A stretch of 7,185 nt of DNA from contig DQHV01000293.1 of NCBI GenBank assembly GCA_003524335.1, positions 9,068 through 16,252 on the forward strand. The letters are read 5' to 3'. A program made the position numbers and the translations under genes. The notes beneath the pieces were generated by a model. It saw only the letters and a list, made by a program, of their open reading frames with translations, was not told where the DNA came from and searched no databases. The DNA comes from Candidatus Aminicenantota bacterium (GTDB lineage Bacteria > Acidobacteriota > Aminicenantia > Aminicenantales > UBA8522). Positions 1 through 5,956 of the stretch are shown here, one piece after another; positions within the stretch are counted from its first letter, which is position 1; every line of letters begins with the position of its first letter.

Positions 1-390
1 GAGGAATATATCTCCGGAATGATCCAGGAGGCGGCTGAGCGGAAGGGCGTCTTCTCCCTGCTTGTCTTCACGGTCCGGGAGCTGGACGATCTCCTGCAGC
101 GGTCGCCGGAGAAGACCGAGGCGGCGTTGAAAGAGCTGGACACGGTGCTCAAGAGGTCCCTGCGCCGCCGGGCGGATACCGTTATGTACAACCAAGGCCG
201 CTTTTACCTTATCCTCCCCGAGACCAAGCAAAAGGACGCGCCATTCGTCCTCGAGAGGATGAAGGAGAACCTGAAACAGGCCATCTCCGCCAACGATTTT
301 ATCAAGGACATCCTGACACTGGAGACGAAGATCCTCTCCTACCCCGAGGACGCGGTCGAGCTCGGAAAGTGGCTGACCGCGGTGAGGTAA
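1..390 (+). CDS. Degenerate GGDEF-domain protein, 3' part (5' end outside window)
   Basis: The frame is open from base 1 (it reads EEYISG before the first ATG at 19), so this is probably the C-terminal part of a longer protein. The fragment resembles the second half of a GGDEF (diguanylate cyclase) domain: a strand like the family's 'SLLVF', then a 'YNQGRFYLILPET' stretch aligning with the family's 'RYGGDEFAILLPET', then a helix and a final strand with 'SYPEDA'. The signature GGDEF is replaced by NQGRF (nt 190-204), so the residues that bind metal and GTP are missing and cyclase activity is unlikely. No RxxD inhibitory site is visible. It probably acts as a binding or signalling domain; the lost N-terminus may carry a receiver or other sensor (inference). 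The stop lies 5 nt before the next gene, so it should be the upstream member of a receiver-domain operon. Confidence 0.7.
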   Translation, partial: EEYISGMIQEAAERKGVFSLLVFTVRELDDLLQRSPEKTEAALKELDTVLKRSLRRRADTVMYNQGRFYLILPETKQKDAPFVLERMKENLKQAISANDFIKDILTLETKILSYPEDAVELGKWLTAVR

Positions 391-395
391 AGCCA

Positions 396-1391
396 ATGGC
401 CAAGATTCTTGTCATCGAGGACGAGCCCGATCAGGTCAAGCTGATCAAGCTCCGACTGGAGGCCCGCGGCCATCGCGTCCTATCCGCGGGCAAGGCCAAA
501 GAAGGGATCGAGCTGGCCGCCCGGGAAAAGCCGGACCTCGTCCTGATGGACATGATCCTGCCGGATATGCACGGCCTCGACGCCGCGATCAAGCTCAAAA
601 AGAATCCCGAGACGCGGGCCATCCCGGTCATCGCCATCTCGGCTATCGGCTCGCCCGATTTCACTAAGGCCTGCCTTCAAGAAGGCATCGTCGCCTATGT
701 CCGCAAGCCTTATGATCCCCGCGAGCTTTTCAAGACCATCGAGAAACACGTCCGACCCGGAGCGACACCCAAAGCCGATAAACCCAAACCGGCGGCTGCC
801 GCCGAGAAGGTCTACCGGGACAAGCTGACCGAGATCGAGAAGCAGTTCAAGCAAAAGCCTCCCCCCTCTCATCCCTCGGCCCGGCATGAAAGCGAGTTCC
901 AGCACGAACCAGACATTGACGAGATGCTCAAGGGCGCCCTGGCGGATTTCCGGATCCCAGTCGAAAAGAAACCCTCCGCCCAGGCTTCCGCTCCAGCGCC
1001 GGCCGCCGAGTCAGGGCCGCGCCCCAAGAGTATCTTGATCATCGACGACGACATGTCGTTCGGCCGGGTCATCTCGACACACCTGGCCGGCCACGGATAC
1101 GAGGTCAGCCTCGCTCTCGATGGAGTCAGCGGGCTGAAGCAGGCGTTCCAGAAAAGGCCCGACCTGGTGCTCCTCAACCTGATCCTCCCGGCGGGGGGCG
1201 GAGAGACCGTGCTGGAAAACTTCCGCAAATCTCCGGAAGCGGGCGGCATCCCGGTCTTCGTCATGTCGGGCCTCCTTTCTTCCAAGAAGCTCGAGGAGAA
1301 GGCCCGTGAGCTCGGCGCCCAAGGGTTCATCTCCAAGCCCATCGACCCGGAGGACCTTCTCTACATCATCGAGTCCGTTATTGGAGGGTGA
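396..1391 (+). CDS. Tandem receiver-domain response regulator without output domain (REC-linker-REC)
   Basis: A 331-residue protein with two CheY-like receiver domains and no DNA-binding or enzymatic output. REC1 (about 3-120) is intact: acidic pair E8/D9, phospho-acceptor D52, S82 and K104 followed by Pro. A low-complexity Ala/Pro/Lys-rich linker (about 121-210) follows. REC2 (about 211-329) keeps the acidic cluster D217-D219, S291 and K314-Pro but has N261 (codon AAC, 1176-1178) at the phospho-acceptor position, so it cannot be phosphorylated in the usual way. The chosen start is ATG 396, with GAGG at 384-387 eight bases upstream; a GTG at 369 would add nine residues before the REC strand and overlap the previous gene. 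It likely acts as a phospho-dependent connector in a phosphorelay (inference); no partner kinase lies in the window. The next gene starts 2 nt after its stop. Confidence 0.85.
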   Translation: MAKILVIEDEPDQVKLIKLRLEARGHRVLSAGKAKEGIELAAREKPDLVLMDMILPDMHGLDAAIKLKKNPETRAIPVIAISAIGSPDFTKACLQEGIVAYVRKPYDPRELFKTIEKHVRPGATPKADKPKPAAAAEKVYRDKLTEIEKQFKQKPPPSHPSARHESEFQHEPDIDEMLKGALADFRIPVEKKPSAQASAPAPAAESGPRPKSILIIDDDMSFGRVISTHLAGHGYEVSLALDGVSGLKQAFQKRPDLVLLNLILPAGGGETVLENFRKSPEAGGIPVFVMSGLLSSKKLEEKARELGAQGFISKPIDPEDLLYIIESVIGG

Positions 1392-1393
1392 TC

Positions 1394-2188
1394 ATGATAC
1401 CCAAGAAACGGATCCTGGTGGTCGATGACGAGATCGATTTCGTCAAGATGCTCCAGGCCAGGCTCCGGATCGAAGGCTATGAGGTGCTGATAGCCGAGGA
1501 CGGAATAAAGGGGATCCAGACGGCCCGCAAGGAAAAGCCTGACCTGATCATCCTCGATATCATGATGCCGGGCCTGGACGGACACTCGGTCTTTGACACG
1601 CTCAAGAAATCGATCCTCACCTGGTCCATCCCGGTGATCTACATCACCGCCAAAACGGGACAGGCCGACGAGCTTCTGGCCATGGAGAAGGGGGCCAGGT
1701 ATTACCTCACCAAGCCGTACAACCCGGCCATGCTGCTGGAGATGGTCAAGAGCGCACTCTCCGCTGAGGACCAGGCAGAGAAGAAAGAGGGCCGAGTCTT
1801 GCTTATCGATAGGGACTTGGGCTTCGCCGGAGATTGCGAAGCTAAGCTCAGGCAGGCCGGCTACGATGTGGCCATGGCGCCCACGGCGGAAGAGGGGCTC
1901 CGGTCCGCCCGCGCGTTGAGCCCCGATATCATTCTCCTCGATTTCCAGACTTCGCATGACGATTCCCACGCCAGCATCAAGGTCATCAGCCATGATGATG
2001 TGCTAAAAGACATCCCTCTCTTCATTCTGGCTCCCCAAGCAATCATGGAAAAGCTGGACCCTAAGACCGCCAACCTGGAGAAATTCATCGCCAAGCCGGT
2101 CAGATACGGCCAGCTTCTGGGAACCCTCCAGAACACGCTGCGGATGAAGCGGTCCCGGGACAGGACCCGCCGGCCGGAAAACCGCTGA
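1394..2188 (+). CDS. Tandem receiver-domain response regulator without output domain (REC-REC)
   Basis: A 264-residue protein made of two receiver domains. REC1 (about 6-122) is canonical: D11/D12, phospho-acceptor D55 within 'LDIMMPGLDG', T85, K107-Pro. REC2 (about 134-250) is eroded: the acidic pair reads D139-R140-D141, D183 and K234-Pro are kept, but the Thr/Ser switch position is A213 and the loop after D183 is unusual (QTSHDDSH). Phosphorylation of REC2 is therefore doubtful. A basic tail (KRSRDRTRRPENR) ends the protein. The chosen start is ATG 1394 with GGAGGG at 1383-1388, five bases upstream; a GTG at 1388 overlapping the previous stop would place the start inside that ribosome-binding site. 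It is co-transcribed with the preceding REC-linker-REC gene. Its TGA directly abuts the stop of the opposing ACT gene (TGATCA, 2186-2191). A role as a phosphorelay intermediate or phosphate sink is inference. Confidence 0.85.
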   Translation: MIPKKRILVVDDEIDFVKMLQARLRIEGYEVLIAEDGIKGIQTARKEKPDLIILDIMMPGLDGHSVFDTLKKSILTWSIPVIYITAKTGQADELLAMEKGARYYLTKPYNPAMLLEMVKSALSAEDQAEKKEGRVLLIDRDLGFAGDCEAKLRQAGYDVAMAPTAEEGLRSARALSPDIILLDFQTSHDDSHASIKVISHDDVLKDIPLFILAPQAIMEKLDPKTANLEKFIAKPVRYGQLLGTLQNTLRMKRSRDRTRRPENR

Positions 2189-2572
2189 TCAGTCTCCGCT
2201 CAGGATCGCGGCGGCCTTCTCGATATCCGAGACATCCAGGACGATCGAGGTGATATTTCCTTTCCGGGCCAGCGTCCCGTAGCAGTACTCGATGTTGATC
2301 CCCCGGTTGCCCAGCCGGGTCGTCAATTCGGCCAGGGCGCCGGGACGGTTCTCCAGGTCGACCTTCAAAACGTCCCGGAGTTCCGTCGTGTAGTTCAACT
2401 TATTGAGCAGTTTGACGGCCTTGCTGACGTTCTTGATATAGAGCTTGGCGGTATCGTGGAAGACCCCGATGGCTTCGATGTTGATCTCGTTCTCGGCAAG
2501 GTGGCTGCACAGCTCGCCCAGTGTCGACGGCCTGTTCTCCAGGATGACAAAGATCTCAGTTATCCTTTCCAT
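2189..2572 (-). CDS. Tandem ACT-domain protein
   Basis: A 127-residue protein consisting almost wholly of two ACT domains. The first (about 5-65) starts with 'FVILENRPSTLGEL' and the second (about 70-125) with 'VDLENRPGALAEL', both the typical ACT opening in which a ligand-binding loop follows the first strand. 'GNRGINIEYCYG' in the second copy is the usual second-strand motif. ACT domains bind small ligands, mostly amino acids, and regulate enzymes or transcription; stand-alone tandem forms of this size are known (COG4747 type), with ligands largely undefined. The only plausible start is ATG at 2572; a GGGGGAG lies just 2 nt upstream, which is close for a ribosome-binding site. It sits 77 nt downstream of the FAD oxidase on the same strand, so a shared transcript is possible. 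The ligand cannot be read from the sequence. Confidence 0.85.
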   Translation of the reverse strand: MERITEIFVILENRPSTLGELCSHLAENEINIEAIGVFHDTAKLYIKNVSKAVKLLNKLNYTTELRDVLKVDLENRPGALAELTTRLGNRGINIEYCYGTLARKGNITSIVLDVSDIEKAAAILSGD

Positions 2573-2649
2573 GTCTCCCCCATATCGAGGAATACAATCT
2601 TCTCTTTAAATGCCACAGAACGGGCCCCAGGTCAACCTCAGGTCATGGG

Positions 2650-4068
2650 TTAGTCAAAAATTTTCCCCGGATTGAGGATACCATGGGGGTCGAAGAGCCG
2701 CTTGATCCCCCTCATCAGTTCCAGCTGCGCGTCGTCCAAGACCAGAGAGAGGAACGGCTTCTTGACCAGCCCGATGCCGTGCTCTCCAGAAAGGACTCCC
2801 CCCCTCGCCTTGGCGTCGGCATACAATTCCTCGCGCACCTTCTCCACTTTATCCCGCCATTCTTCCTCCGGAACCGGGATCATTTTGCCCTCCGCATACC
2901 TGGCCCTCATGATGTGGGTGTGGACGTTGCCGTCGGCGGCATGGCCGAAGGTGGGCAGCCAAATGCCGTATTTCCGGGAGACCTCGCGGACTCGCCGGAC
3001 GTGCCCGGGGATCTCGGCCCGGGGGACTGAGATATCCAGAATCTCGACCGTCAAGGGCTTGATGGCCTCATAAATCTTGCTTCGGATCTCGAGGACCATA
3101 TCCTGCTTCTTCGGCGTGTCGGCGATGAAAACGTCCAAGGCGCCTTTCTCGAGGCAGACCTCGGCCACCGCCTGGCTGAGACGGTCCATCTCCGCTTCCC
3201 CCGGCGCGTCGAGAATGATGAGGAGGCATGTCCGGCCGGCCGAGGTCGGCCAGCGCCTGTCCAGGTATTCCTCGGTGATCCGGAGGACGTCCTGCTCGAT
3301 GAACTCCACCGCCATAGGCACGATTTTCCGCCACATCAGGAGCGGCACGGTTTCGACGGCGCCGTCCACGTCGTCGAACGGGACGACCAATGACCGGCAC
3401 AGGGGGGCGGCGGGCAGGAGCTGGATGACGGCCCGGGTGATGATCCCCAGGGTCCCCTCCGAGCCGATCAGGAGGTGGAGCAGGCTGTACCCGGTGCTGC
3501 TCTTGACCAGCTTCCCGCCCAGGCGAATGACTTCTCCGCCGGGCAGGACGACTTCCAGGCCGCGGACATAGTTGCGGATGACCCCGTACTTGACGGCCCG
3601 GCTCCCGCCGGCATTGGTGGCGATGAGGCCGCCGATCATGGCGCTCTCGTCCCCCGGGTGCGGCGGGAAGGAGAGCCCGGCCTCCTCGACCACCCGGGAA
3701 AAATCCCCCAGCCTGACACCCGCTTCGACCACGGCCATCTGGTTGTCGAGGTCGATTTCGATGACGCGGTTCATCCTCTCGAGCGCAAGGACGATCCCGC
3801 CATGAAGCGGGACGCAGCCCCCGCACAGCCCGGTGGCGCCTCCGCGCGGAGTCACCGGGATGCGGGCCCCTGCGGCCAACCGCATGACCGCCGCCACTTC
3901 CTCCGTCCGTTCCGGCCTGACGACCACATCGGGATACCGCCGGATGTCGCGGAGCGAGAATTCGTCATGACTGTAGTCCTCGATCTTCTCCCGGTCGGAG
4001 ATGACATCCTCCGGGCCGACGATGGCGGCTAAGCGCTGGAGGATTTCGTGGCTCAATTTATTGTACAT
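2650..4068 (-). CDS. FAD-binding oxidase/dehydrogenase of the GlcD (glycolate / D-lactate) family
   Basis: A 472-residue flavoenzyme expected to oxidise a 2-hydroxy acid such as glycolate or D-lactate. Numbering from the ATG at 4068, the FAD-binding (PCMH/FAD_binding_4) domain covers about 40-220: 'PRGGATGLCGGCVP' (74-87) is the pyrophosphate loop, 'HPGD' (137-140) and 'GSEGTLG' (202-208) are further FAD-contact motifs. The C-terminal FAD-oxidase_C domain (about 225-470) has 'GHAADGNVH' (375-383), whose histidines form the metal/substrate site, 'SGEHGIG' (427-433), and the family ending 'DPHGILNPGKIF'. Length and ends fit a complete GlcD homologue. No GlcF-type iron-sulfur partner lies in the window, so the electron acceptor and exact substrate are unknown. 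Start: ATG 4068, preceded by GGGTGAG, fits family N-termini; an upstream in-frame ATG at 4107, with GGAGAGG (4112-4118), would add 13 residues and cannot be excluded. Confidence 0.88.
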   Translation of the reverse strand: MYNKLSHEILQRLAAIVGPEDVISDREKIEDYSHDEFSLRDIRRYPDVVVRPERTEEVAAVMRLAAGARIPVTPRGGATGLCGGCVPLHGGIVLALERMNRVIEIDLDNQMAVVEAGVRLGDFSRVVEEAGLSFPPHPGDESAMIGGLIATNAGGSRAVKYGVIRNYVRGLEVVLPGGEVIRLGGKLVKSSTGYSLLHLLIGSEGTLGIITRAVIQLLPAAPLCRSLVVPFDDVDGAVETVPLLMWRKIVPMAVEFIEQDVLRITEEYLDRRWPTSAGRTCLLIILDAPGEAEMDRLSQAVAEVCLEKGALDVFIADTPKKQDMVLEIRSKIYEAIKPLTVEILDISVPRAEIPGHVRRVREVSRKYGIWLPTFGHAADGNVHTHIMRARYAEGKMIPVPEEEWRDKVEKVREELYADAKARGGVLSGEHGIGLVKKPFLSLVLDDAQLELMRGIKRLFDPHGILNPGKIFD

Positions 4069-4188
4069 TTTGCTCACCCAGCCCCCTATGCGAAAAATGG
4101 GTGGCATGGCGCCTCTCCGCCCGCCCGCAGCGAATATGCTACGGAGACACTTCTCGGAATTTGTTTGTATCGCATTAAACCCCCATTA

Positions 4189-4212
4189 TCCCCCTTGAGC
4201 AATCAAGGGGGA
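4189..4212. repeat. Strong hairpin inverted repeat in the radC-glcD intergenic gap
   Basis: Arms TCCCCCTTGA (4189-4198) and TCAAGGGGGA (4203-4212) pair over 10 bp around a GCAA tetraloop; beyond a one-base bulge three more pairs can form (to 4186 and 4216). No T-run follows on either strand, so it is not a standard intrinsic terminator. It lies downstream of radC and upstream of the oxidase gene, both on the minus strand, so it could punctuate that transcript. Alternatively it may be a dispersed palindromic repeat. No second copy is seen in this window. Confidence 0.65.
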
Positions 4213-4308
4213 ATAAGGTCAGTGTCTCCGGAGAGGTCGGTGGGCGGGTCTTAGGCGAGGACGGACGGGGACGCGCCATGACAGGACCCATTCTCAATTA
4301 TGGTCCCA

Positions 4309-5043
4309 TTAGCCGGAGTGCAAAAAGGCGAACTCGTATTCCTCGATCAGCCCGTGGTCGGAGAAGCTAAAAAAGCAGTTGCTGCCGATGATGATATGAT
4401 CGAGGACCTTAAGCTGCATGACCTTGGCCGCGAAGACGAGGTCCCGGGTGATCTCCTTGTCGCAGGGCGAGGGTTCGGGGTCCCCGGAGGGGTGGTTGTG
4501 GACGAAGATCAGTGAAGAAGCCTCATACCGGAGAGCGTCCTTGATGATTTCCCGGGGATAGACCGCGCTGGAGTCGACCGTCCCTTCGAAAAGCGTCTTC
4601 TCCTCGAGGATCTGGTTCTTGGCGTCCAGAAACAGCACCTTGAAATTCTCTCTCTTCAGGTCTCGGAGGGCGTGATAAAGATAGTCAAAGACTTCCCGCG
4701 AGGAGCGGCAAAATGGCCGGCTGATCATCCGGTCCCGCAGAAAGCGGCGCGAGACCTCGTGAACAAACTTCAGGCCGAAGACGTTATGCGGACCGATGCC
4801 CCTGATCTTCTGGAGGTCGAGGGGGCTGGCTTCGAGAACTCCGCCCAGCGTCTTGAACTCCCTGAGGGCGTTTTTGGCCGGCTCTTTGCAGTCCCTCCGC
4901 GGGGTCCCGATGGTCAGCAGAAGCTCGATGATCTCGTAATCCAAGAACCCGTCGAGTCCACCTTTGATAAACTTCTCCCGGAGGCGCTGCCGATGGCCCT
5001 GCGGCTCCTCTGCATATGCCTGGCGGTATCTTTTGTTGATCAT
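4309..5043 (-). CDS. radC: RadC-family JAMM-domain protein
   Basis: A 244-residue RadC homologue, close to the family's usual length. Numbering from the ATG at 5043, the N-terminal UPF0758 region (about 16-105) includes 'LDYEIIELLLTIGTPRRD' and a helix-hairpin-helix 'LQKIRGIG' (77-84). The C-terminal MPN/JAMM domain (about 112-240) has E153 in 'FEGTVDSS' and the zinc motif H182-N-H184-PSGDPEPS-PC-D195 (HxH-x7-S-x2-D), so the metal site looks intact. RadC is named for DNA repair, but that role has been disputed and its activity is not established; JAMM domains elsewhere are metallo-isopeptidases. ATG 5043 is preferred because the family begins shortly before 'HRQRLREKF'; GGCGAGG sits only 2 nt upstream, which is tight. 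A TTG start at 5121 would add 26 residues without similarity to the family. The gene is divergent from the ECF sigma operon and stands alone. Confidence 0.88.
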   Translation of the reverse strand: MINKRYRQAYAEEPQGHRQRLREKFIKGGLDGFLDYEIIELLLTIGTPRRDCKEPAKNALREFKTLGGVLEASPLDLQKIRGIGPHNVFGLKFVHEVSRRFLRDRMISRPFCRSSREVFDYLYHALRDLKRENFKVLFLDAKNQILEEKTLFEGTVDSSAVYPREIIKDALRYEASSLIFVHNHPSGDPEPSPCDKEITRDLVFAAKVMQLKVLDHIIIGSNCFFSFSDHGLIEEYEFAFLHSG

Positions 5044-5125
5044 AGCCTCGCCAATGATTGGACGAACGGAGGGCCGAAAATTTCGCAGAAGGGGTTGTCT
5101 AGTTGCCGCCGGCGGCTTCAAGCGC

Positions 5126-5160
5126 CTCGCGGACAGCGATAGGGCCTGACTGTCCGAGAG
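5126..5160. repeat. Inverted repeat between radC and the sigma operon
   Basis: CTCGCGGACAG (5126-5136) and CTGTCCGAGAG (5150-5160) are inverted copies matching at 10 of 11 positions, separated by 13 bases. Read on the minus strand it lies in the probable leader or promoter of radC; on the plus strand it is about 120 bp upstream of the sigma-54 -24 element. It could be an operator or an RNA hairpin. No T-run follows on either strand, so it is not a standard intrinsic terminator. Confidence 0.45.
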
Positions 5161-5176
5161 AAATGGGGCAAAGTTT

Positions 5177-5203
5177 CTTTACGTCCTGTAAAGAGAGTTT
5201 ACG
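5177..5203. promoter_or_regulatory. Phased TTTAC array, candidate activator/enhancer site
   Basis: A perfect inverted repeat CTTTAC-GTCCT-GTAAAG (5177-5193) is followed by a third half-site. TTTACG starts at 5178 and again at 5198, with GTAAA (its complement) at 5188, so half-sites recur every 10 bp on one face of the helix. The array ends about 80 bp upstream of the sigma-54 -24 element and lies roughly 105-130 bp before the inferred transcription start, the usual range for a sigma-54 enhancer-binding protein. Assignment to a particular activator is not possible. An A/T-rich stretch (about 5248-5268) between array and promoter could help DNA bending. Confidence 0.5.
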
Positions 5204-5281
5204 CCGGCGGGAGCAGATAGCGAAGCCGTCCTTTTGGCCCCCTCTATCTCATTCAAATAAAAAGAGTTGCGGGCTGCATCC

Positions 5282-5297
5282 TGGCATAGAAATTGCT
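5282..5297 (+). promoter_or_regulatory. Sigma-54 (-24/-12) promoter of the ECF sigma-TonB operon
   Basis: TGGCATAGAAATTGCT matches the sigma-54 consensus TGGCAC-N5-TTGCW at every key base. The -24 GG is at 5283-5284 and the -12 GC at 5295-5296, with the required 12-bp offset between them. The inferred transcription start is near 5307, giving a leader of about 77 nt before the ATG at 5384. Transcription would need RpoN and an AAA+ activator, neither of which is in the window. No convincing sigma-70 or ECF-type promoter was found between here and the gene. Confidence 0.75.
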
Positions 5298-5383
5298 TAT
5301 GAGTTCGGCAGACCAGCGGATAAGGTTTCAATCGAGCCGGGAATAACTCCTCGGCATCCGTTGTATAAAGGACGGGAGCGCCA

Positions 5384-5956
5384 ATGAGGCCAGATAATGG
5401 CGGCGAAAGAGACCTCATAACGAGAGCTAAGATGGGAGACATGGACGCGTTCGAATCCCTGGTCAGGAAATACCAGAGGACGGTCTACATCCTGTGCCAC
5501 CACATCACCGGCGCCCACCAGACTGCGGACGACCTCTCCCAGGACACTTTCATAAAAGCCTATCTGGCGCTCCCCCATTTTATCGACGGCCACGCTTTCT
5601 TTCCCTGGATCCGGAGGATCGCCCTTAACAACTGCTTCAACTACCTAAAGAAAAGTCGGAGGGAAAGGCCGCTGGCCGAGGAGGAGAAAATGGCCCGGCA
5701 CAATTTCTTGTCCTCCCCGAACGAATCGCCTCCCGACTCTGTCCAGCGGGAAGAGATGGAGAGAAAGTTCAAGGAGGCGTTCCGCGCTCTTCCGCCCGAT
5801 CAGAAGGTCATCTTCTCGCTGCGGGCCTTTGAGAACCTGAGCTACCAGGAGATCGCTCAGGCGCTGCACATCCCGACCGGCACGGTCATGTCGCGGCTGA
5901 ACAGGGCCCGGAAGAAACTCAGAGTCCAGATGGCCGAATACCTGGGGAGAAGCTGA
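5384..5956 (+). CDS. ECF (sigma-70 family, group 4) RNA polymerase sigma factor
   Basis: A 190-residue extracytoplasmic-function sigma factor, typical in length. The region 2 domain (about 24-95) includes the core-polymerase-binding helix 'ADDLSQDTFIKAY' (48-60) and the -10-recognition part 'FPWIRRIALNNCFNYLKK' (73-90). A variable, charged linker (about 91-125) follows. Region 4 (about 126-185) has the helix-turn-helix 'LSYQEIAQALHIPTGTVMSR' (152-171), which reads the -35 element. There is no extra C-terminal domain. Start ATG 5384 has GGGAG at 5374-5378, five bases upstream. Its TGA (5954-5956) overlaps the next ATG (5956-5958), so it is translationally coupled to the zf-HC2-TonB gene, the usual position for a cognate anti-sigma factor. 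A sigma-54 promoter lies about 87 bp upstream. The target regulon is unknown. Confidence 0.93.
   Translation: MRPDNGGERDLITRAKMGDMDAFESLVRKYQRTVYILCHHITGAHQTADDLSQDTFIKAYLALPHFIDGHAFFPWIRRIALNNCFNYLKKSRRERPLAEEEKMARHNFLSSPNESPPDSVQREEMERKFKEAFRALPPDQKVIFSLRAFENLSYQEIAQALHIPTGTVMSRLNRARKKLRVQMAEYLGRS

Noticed and set aside
2605..2635. TTGACC / TTTAAA (minus strand) as a sigma-70 promoter of the ACT gene
   Set aside because: Spacing is 19 bp and the -10 matches at only 4 of 6 bases; too weak to annotate.
3068..3826. 252-codon minus-strand ORF rich in Arg, Pro and Gly inside the oxidase gene
   Set aside because: Same-strand out-of-frame shadow of a well-supported gene; its Arg/Pro/Gly composition is what GC-rich codons give when read out of frame.
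3825..3845. CGGC double-cysteine motif in the FAD loop of the oxidase as a possible covalent flavin or disulfide site
   Set aside because: Cysteine at this loop position is tolerated in GlcD relatives, and known covalent-flavin cysteines lie elsewhere; no support for a special role.
5075..5085. Short palindrome CGAAA-A-TTTCG upstream of radC
   Set aside because: Five-base arms are too short to stand out by chance and match no operator I recognise.
5364..5369. TATAAA as a sigma-70 -10 element just before the sigma gene
   Set aside because: No matching -35 at 16-18 bp upstream, and the transcript would begin at the ribosome-binding site; the sigma-54 element is a much better match.
5103..5387. 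94-codon plus-strand ORF across the radC-sigma gap
   Set aside because: No recognisable domain, low-complexity composition, no ribosome-binding site, and it covers the palindromes and the sigma-54 promoter; treated as chance.
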